Source of the DNA: Luteolibacter pohnpeiensis | GTDB lineage: Bacteria; Verrucomicrobiota; Verrucomicrobiia; Verrucomicrobiales; Akkermansiaceae | Direction: 5' to 3' | Assembly: GCF_016595435.1 (NCBI RefSeq) | Contig: NZ_JAENIJ010000022.1 | Location: 1-64,000, forward strand | DNA: 64,000 nt | Shown: piece after piece, positions 59,623 through 64,000 of the stretch | How positions within the stretch are numbered: position 1 is the stretch's first letter | Layout of the letters: each line of letters starts with the position of its first letter | The notes under the pieces: generated by a model | Seen by the model: the letters and a program-made list of their open reading frames with translations, nothing else | Database searches by the model: none | What the model was told of the DNA's origin: nothing | Position numbers and translations under genes: made by a program

Positions 59623-60891
59623 ATGAAGCCCGTTCTTTTTGCTCCACCCGCATTGGCGTTGATTGTCTCTTCTTTTTGGATTGGCGGGCTTCAAAGCAAA
59701 TTGGCATCCGCTCAAAAGGAGATTGCAGATCTTCATCGATCGAACAGGCCGTCGGCATCGATCTCAGGAAACGACTCATCCCGTTCCAACCGTCCGACCG
59801 CTGCATCGGATTGGCAATCCATCGCAGCTCGAAATTCCATCTTGGATTATGGATTTTCCGGCACGCGCGAGCGCACTCGCCTGATTCGACAGATCAACCA
59901 AATGTCGGCCGACGAGTTGTTTGCTGGCTACGATGAGTGCCAGACATTGGACGAAAACTCGACCGAGCGGAAGTTTCTCGAAAACACAATCCTGATGGCG
60001 CTCACGGAGAAAGCTCCCGAACGCATGCTGGAGCGATTTTTTAGCGAAGACCTTGAGCGTCCTTCTAATAAACTCAATTTCCTTGCCGAAGCGCTGTCGA
60101 ACTTGGCAGATCGCGACCTAACAACTGCAGGCAACTGGTTGGACCAACAAATCGCTGCGGGTGCGTTTGATCGTCCGACGCTTGATGGCACGAACTCGAA
60201 CCGTTCATTGTTAGAAAGCGCGCTTCTCTCCAAAATCATCCGCACCGATCCGCAAGCAGCTGCTGCACGTTTGGAAAACATTCCGGAACAACAGCGAACG
60301 GCAACTTTTTGGTCCATGTCTTCGGATATCCCCGATGCGGCAAAACTCAACTTTGTCGAACTGGCCCGGCAATTTCTTCCAGCCTTGGAATCGGTCTCTG
60401 CCGATCCTGGTCAACGCTTGAAGAACAGCTCAACGGATGTTGTCACCCGCATGATGCCCGGCTCACCTTCCGCCGGTGGGTATGACGAGGCTTCAGCCTA
60501 CCTCGACCAAATTTCGGCATCGCCGATCGAACGCGAAGCCGCAGTGCAAGCCATGGGCCAGGCGCGATTGGTTGCGCTTGCGACGAAGCAATCCATCTCC
60601 GCCACTGAGCTCGATGCATTTCGTTGTTGGGCAGCAACGCAATCGCCAGAGTCGGTCGATCGCGATACGGGCCGAACGCTCGCATCTCTCGCAGTCTCGA
60701 CAATGAAATACGAGGACGCTGGAAAACTCGCGCTGCACTATCAGAACACCACTGGCAGCGATGAAATCCTGGTGAATTTCCTCAGCCAATCCGCTTCCTC
60801 GAACCATCCGGAACAAGCAAGCGCTCTCGCTGAGAAAATCTCCGATCCGCAAAAACGTAACGAAGTCCTGCGCCTCATCAACCGCCATTGA
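59623..60891 (+). CDS. Membrane-anchored helical-repeat protein, paralogue 1 of 4
   Basis: A 422-residue protein: N-terminal helix (MKPVLFAPPALALIVSSFWIGG), a short coiled-coil (LQSKLASAQKEIADLHRS), a disordered Ser/Arg stretch and a helical domain with repeats of a degenerate pattern DxxxAxxWLDQQ (NWLDQQIAAGAFDRPT at about 165-180, and later). The ATG at 59623 lies 64 nt after the deacetylase stop; the open frame upstream runs inside that gene and is a shadow. The repeat type recalls TPR/HEAT-like solenoids of uncharacterised Verrucomicrobiota proteins. Function unknown; the four-gene tandem suggests duplication. Confidence 0.7.
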   Translation: MKPVLFAPPALALIVSSFWIGGLQSKLASAQKEIADLHRSNRPSASISGNDSSRSNRPTAASDWQSIAARNSILDYGFSGTRERTRLIRQINQMSADELFAGYDECQTLDENSTERKFLENTILMALTEKAPERMLERFFSEDLERPSNKLNFLAEALSNLADRDLTTAGNWLDQQIAAGAFDRPTLDGTNSNRSLLESALLSKIIRTDPQAAAARLENIPEQQRTATFWSMSSDIPDAAKLNFVELARQFLPALESVSADPGQRLKNSSTDVVTRMMPGSPSAGGYDEASAYLDQISASPIEREAAVQAMGQARLVALATKQSISATELDAFRCWAATQSPESVDRDTGRTLASLAVSTMKYEDAGKLALHYQNTTGSDEILVNFLSQSASSNHPEQASALAEKISDPQKRNEVLRLINRH

Positions 60892-60903
60892 ACCCAGCCG
60901 CGC

Positions 60904-62178
60904 ATGAAAATCACCCTGCCTCTCTCGTTGTTGATCTTGATCATCGCTTGCTGCATCGGCTGGCCATTGCAACAGAAACTCACTGCAGCTCAGCAAACCC
61001 GGGATCGACTTAAATCAACCGCCGTCAATCAATCAACCGCACCCGGTTTTCGATCTTCACGATCTCCTCGCGAGCGCGCTAATTTACAGGCGATCGCCGA
61101 CGATGCGATCCAACGCCATCAAAACCGAAGGACGTCCCGATACTTTGGCATTTTGGTGGACGATGCAGACCTCGAATTCATGGATCAACTGGCCCGCCTC
61201 AACACCGCTGAGTTGTTAGAATTGATCGATCACCTGCAAAGCATTTCCGATCCAGGATTCGACATTTCAGAACTCGTCATGTTGGCCGTCCAGGCACTCA
61301 AAGAACGCGATCCGCTGGCGACCCTAACTTTGTTGATCGAAAAGTCGGAAGTGCTGAACGGGAACCCCATGCGCACCGCCCTGCTCGGTTCGGCTCTTGG
61401 TGCGATCTGCGATTCTGATCCCGATGCCGCGCTGGCTTGGTTTGACCAACATGAAAGCGACTTACTACCGGCAACTGCCGATGGTGTGAAGAGCCTGATC
61501 ATGCGCTCAGTTTCGCTAAAAAATCCGGCACTTGCGTTCGAGCTGTTAGATCGATTCAACATCAATCCGTCGGGAGACCCCGTGCGGGAAATTCTTTTTC
61601 AAAAGCGCACGCCGGAGCAGCAACTCGCGGCCCTTGATGCGTTTCGAAATTACACCCAGTCGATCGCAGACGAGGACTTGCGCAGCAACACCTTCAACAG
61701 CGGTTTCACCAACTTAAGCGTCATCATTTCAGGCGATGGATTCGATGCAGCATCTGCTTGGGTAGGGCAGGCAGATCTCAACCCGGAGGAAAGAGAACTC
61801 TTCGCCCAATCCGCCGCATGGGTTCCCAAATCAACGGAAGAAGCAAGCCAATGGATGAATTGGATTGAACAAAATTTCGATCCTGAAACCACCGATCGCA
61901 TCGTTGCCAGCCGTATTCAAAAGTGGGCCTCATTTGAAGCTGAGGCTGCAGGAAAGTGGATCACCAACACCGATGAAGGCCCGGTAAAAACGGCAGCGAT
62001 CCAATCCTTCCTCAACACCACCACAGGGACCAACCTTACCTACGCAACCGAATGGGCGCTCAATCTAACAACACCTGATAGCCGTAACCTCGCATTGGAG
62101 ACCATTCACAACCAGCTTCAGGAAATGGATCCCGCTGCAGCTGCAACATTCGCTGAAGAACATGGCCTCCAACCTTAG
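60904..62178 (+). CDS. Membrane-anchored helical-repeat protein, paralogue 2 of 4
   Basis: A 424-residue protein with MKITLPLSLLILIIACCIGWPL as membrane anchor, then LQQKLTAAQQTRDRLKS as coiled coil, an Arg/Ser-rich linker and a helical domain. The marks of the family appear in DPDAALAWFDQHESDLLPAT (about 176-195) and ATEWALNLTTPDSRNLALE. It starts 12 nt after paralogue 1, and its end overlaps the open frame (but not the chosen start) of paralogue 3. Similarity to its neighbours lies in architecture and in the AxWxDQ motif more than in overall identity, so the duplication is old. Confidence 0.7.
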   Translation: MKITLPLSLLILIIACCIGWPLQQKLTAAQQTRDRLKSTAVNQSTAPGFRSSRSPRERANLQAIADDAIQRHQNRRTSRYFGILVDDADLEFMDQLARLNTAELLELIDHLQSISDPGFDISELVMLAVQALKERDPLATLTLLIEKSEVLNGNPMRTALLGSALGAICDSDPDAALAWFDQHESDLLPATADGVKSLIMRSVSLKNPALAFELLDRFNINPSGDPVREILFQKRTPEQQLAALDAFRNYTQSIADEDLRSNTFNSGFTNLSVIISGDGFDAASAWVGQADLNPEERELFAQSAAWVPKSTEEASQWMNWIEQNFDPETTDRIVASRIQKWASFEAEAAGKWITNTDEGPVKTAAIQSFLNTTTGTNLTYATEWALNLTTPDSRNLALETIHNQLQEMDPAAAATFAEEHGLQP

Positions 62179-62206
62179 CGGTCACCCTTTAGAAACATCA
62201 ATCGCT

Positions 62207-63430
62207 ATGAAGCTCCACCTTTTCATACCACCCGCCATTTCTCTCCTGATCGCGGGCTGGTGGCTGATTCCTCAGGCCAAAGAAATCACGCATCTTGAGT
62301 CTACCGTTGCTCATCTAACAAAGACAGCAAGGCCTGACCGAACCCACCCCAACCCGCCAACTCACGACCTTCGAGATTGGAAGAAATCCGCGGTGCGACT
62401 TTCCAATGAGCTATCCGATCAACAACGCAAGGAGTTCGATGGGCAACTGAAGGTCATGAGCCGCAGGGATTTACTCGCAGTGCTGCTCGAAATGGAAGCA
62501 ACCGAACTTTCTGAAGCAGAGAAATCCTTGGCACGCTCTTATTTGAGGCAGTTGTTTTCACTCGACCCGCAATTGACCTTCGATCAGTTCGGCGGTCACC
62601 TCTTCGATCAAACCAAGTTGTTCGCGACTTCGCTTCGATTCTGCTTCGGGGGCTGGGCAAAATCGGACCCCGCTTCTGCCACTGCCTGGCTCGATCAACA
62701 AATCGTCGACGGTAAGTTCGAATCCCAAAATCCCTCTCATGATTTTTTACGAAGAATCCTGGAGAACCATATCTTCCACGGGCTCCTCGTCACCCATCCG
62801 CAGCAAGCAGCGGCCCGGCTGGAGTCTTACACCCATGAACAACGGAAATTCATTTTATCATCGTTCTATCAAGTCCCGGAGGATGAACAAATTGGTTATG
62901 CGACCTTGATTCGCTCATCATTTTCCCCGGAGGATGCGACGGTGGCATTCAGTCATTTTATCGAGCCCTATGCCATAGGACCACAACTTTCGAAGTCCAA
63001 GATTTACGAACAAGCAACCGCTGCCATGAACCGCATCGACGCCTCTCCGGCTGAGCGCGAAACAATGATCCAGGCAGCCATTCCCCACACGTTCCGTGAC
63101 ATCGCTGACCAAGGAACGGTAACGATCGGCGATCTCGATGAGTTTCGCCAGTGGTGCGATGCCGAGGCCCCCGCCATCACCGCGAAGCTCACGGGCGAGG
63201 TGCTTGCCGCAGCAGTCACCCGCTCCGAAAATCTGCATTATGCCGAAGCTGCGGAGATGATCATGAGCTATCATCAATCCGACCCCAGCGACGAAACGAT
63301 CACCCGTTTCCTCGAAGGCGAATCGACACCTGATTACCCGGAAATCGCCACGCAGCTCGCTGGGCTCATCTCGGACGAATCACTCCGCCGCGAGTGGATC
63401 GAGCGCCTTCAACCCGATTCATCTCACTGA
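62207..63430 (+). CDS. Membrane-anchored helical-repeat protein, paralogue 3 of 4
   Basis: A 407-residue protein with MKLHLFIPPAISLLIAGWWLIP as anchor, then coiled-coil residues KEITHLESTVAHLTK, a Pro-rich linker and a helical domain with SDPASATAWLDQQIVDGKFE at about 156-175, which closely matches the NWLDQQIAAGAFD of paralogue 1, and TATAAMNRIDASPAERETMIQ-like later helices shared with paralogue 1 (ISASPIEREAAVQAM). So paralogues 1 and 3 are most alike. The ATG at 62207 is preferred to one at 62162, which would place 15 residues before the membrane helix and overlap paralogue 2. The stop overlaps the next ATG by 1 nt. Confidence 0.7.
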   Translation: MKLHLFIPPAISLLIAGWWLIPQAKEITHLESTVAHLTKTARPDRTHPNPPTHDLRDWKKSAVRLSNELSDQQRKEFDGQLKVMSRRDLLAVLLEMEATELSEAEKSLARSYLRQLFSLDPQLTFDQFGGHLFDQTKLFATSLRFCFGGWAKSDPASATAWLDQQIVDGKFESQNPSHDFLRRILENHIFHGLLVTHPQQAAARLESYTHEQRKFILSSFYQVPEDEQIGYATLIRSSFSPEDATVAFSHFIEPYAIGPQLSKSKIYEQATAAMNRIDASPAERETMIQAAIPHTFRDIADQGTVTIGDLDEFRQWCDAEAPAITAKLTGEVLAAAVTRSENLHYAEAAEMIMSYHQSDPSDETITRFLEGESTPDYPEIATQLAGLISDESLRREWIERLQPDSSH

Positions 63431-64000
63431 TGAAAATCTCACTCGCTCTCTCGGTTCTCATCCTTCTCGTCGCCGCCTGGTTGCGCACGACCAATCATCA
63501 GCACGTTTCCGAACTGCGCGCTCAGGTCACGGCTTTGCGGGGAAAAACGAACGAGACATCGAACAAAGCGGAATGGCACGCCAGCAAACGCGAGCTACGA
63601 CCGTCCCACGAATCCAACCTGAAGGCGCTCACTGTAGATTCGTTGGATTACCTCCACGATATCGAAGCAGCGTCTTACAATGAACAAAACGAATTCTCAC
63701 CCAGATATGGCGAATTGCTGGCGCGCATCAAATTGCTCGACACCGATTCCTTCGAGCAATTCATCACCGCTGTCCGCGATGCGGATGACCTTAGCCAATC
63801 GACACGCGAAGATTTCCTAGCCTGGGTCATGGCCACGTTTAGCTCGAAAGATCCCCATGGAGTCCTCGACATCTTTACGCGCGGTTTTGATTTTCCGGGT
63901 TGCTCCCGATTTCGATCGCTCGCGATCAACAACACGATTTCCTCACTTGCCTCAGATGATCCCTATGCAGCAGCTGCGTGGCTGGAGCAACATGGCAAAG
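63430..64000 (+). CDS. Membrane-anchored helical-repeat protein, paralogue 4 of 4 (cut by window end)
   Basis: Partial gene. The ATG shares its A with the TGA stop of paralogue 3. The 190 residues visible begin MKISLALSVLILLVAAWLRT (membrane helix), then HVSELRAQVTALRGK (coiled coil), a charged linker, and helical segments ending DDPYAAAAWLEQHGK, the same family mark as WLDQQ and WFDQH of the others. The frame is open to the last base of the window, so the C-terminal half is missing. It continues the 4-gene plus-strand tandem with 1-nt spacing. Confidence 0.75.
   Translation, partial: MKISLALSVLILLVAAWLRTTNHQHVSELRAQVTALRGKTNETSNKAEWHASKRELRPSHESNLKALTVDSLDYLHDIEAASYNEQNEFSPRYGELLARIKLLDTDSFEQFITAVRDADDLSQSTREDFLAWVMATFSSKDPHGVLDIFTRGFDFPGCSRFRSLAINNTISSLASDDPYAAAAWLEQHGK

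Noticed and set aside
1-64000. tRNA, rRNA or insertion sequences
   Set aside because: No T-loop-like GGTTCGA blocks in cloverleaf context, no rRNA motifs, and no transposase or terminal inverted repeats were found on reading the intergenic regions.

Overview
The window looks like a chromosome segment of a Gram-negative, meso-diaminopimelate-type bacterium of the phylum Verrucomicrobiota, most likely order Verrucomicrobiales. This is inferred from a PEP-CTERM protein ending in Leu-Leu-(Arg)4, a neighbouring secreted protein of a type I associate with Verrucomicrobiota (TIGR02597-like), a MurE with the DNPR motif, several lipoproteins, an LpxR-like outer-membrane protein, and many lineage-type secreted proteins of unknown function. 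No rRNA, tRNA, CRISPR array, insertion sequence or phage gene is visible.

Left part (1-18,081, almost all on the minus strand): a small unknown gene, then a four-gene type II secretion/type IV pilus-like operon (two tandem GspE/PilB ATPases, GspF, GspG-type pseudopilin). Upstream of that lies a compact division and cell-wall (dcw) cluster reading mraZ-rsmH-ftsL-ftsI-murE-murF-mraY-murD-LysM gene-ftsW, with 4-7 nt overlaps through much of it. Between mraZ and the catalytic part of rsmH sits the most striking object of the window: five copies of a 105-108 nt unit, each able to form two hairpins with conserved loops and covarying stems, and all inside one open frame that continues into RsmH.

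Middle part (18,082-30,538): a small conserved protein, an M42 aminopeptidase, two unknown envelope proteins, an FmdB-type zinc ribbon, an L,D-transpeptidase lipoprotein overlapping a rhodanese, an NtrB/NtrC-like two-component pair, a multi-pass GT-C-like membrane protein, xseB-dxs, and an entericidin-like lipoprotein. A 363-nt gap with a perfect 20-bp palindrome then precedes a second sigma-54 activator with a KinB-like kinase, a lone receiver protein, a YegS-type lipid kinase and a metallophosphoesterase (30,902-36,530).

Right part (36,598-64,000): a four-BON secreted protein, an LpxR-like protein, acetyl-CoA synthetase, unknown coiled-coil and secreted proteins, folP, an amidase, a glycine-zipper lipoprotein, lepB coupled to a squalene/phytoene synthase, the PEP-CTERM pair closed by a UUCG terminator, a PfkB kinase, thiE, accC-accB, trmB, comEC, a TPR membrane protein, a RelE-like small protein, a histone-deacetylase-family enzyme, and a tandem array of four related membrane-anchored proteins running off the right edge.

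Most products serve the envelope: peptidoglycan precursor synthesis, septal synthesis, peptidoglycan remodelling, secretion and lipid-related steps. Start codons are often GTG or TTG and clear Shine-Dalgarno sequences are rare, so many starts were chosen from family length, domain position and neighbour spacing.
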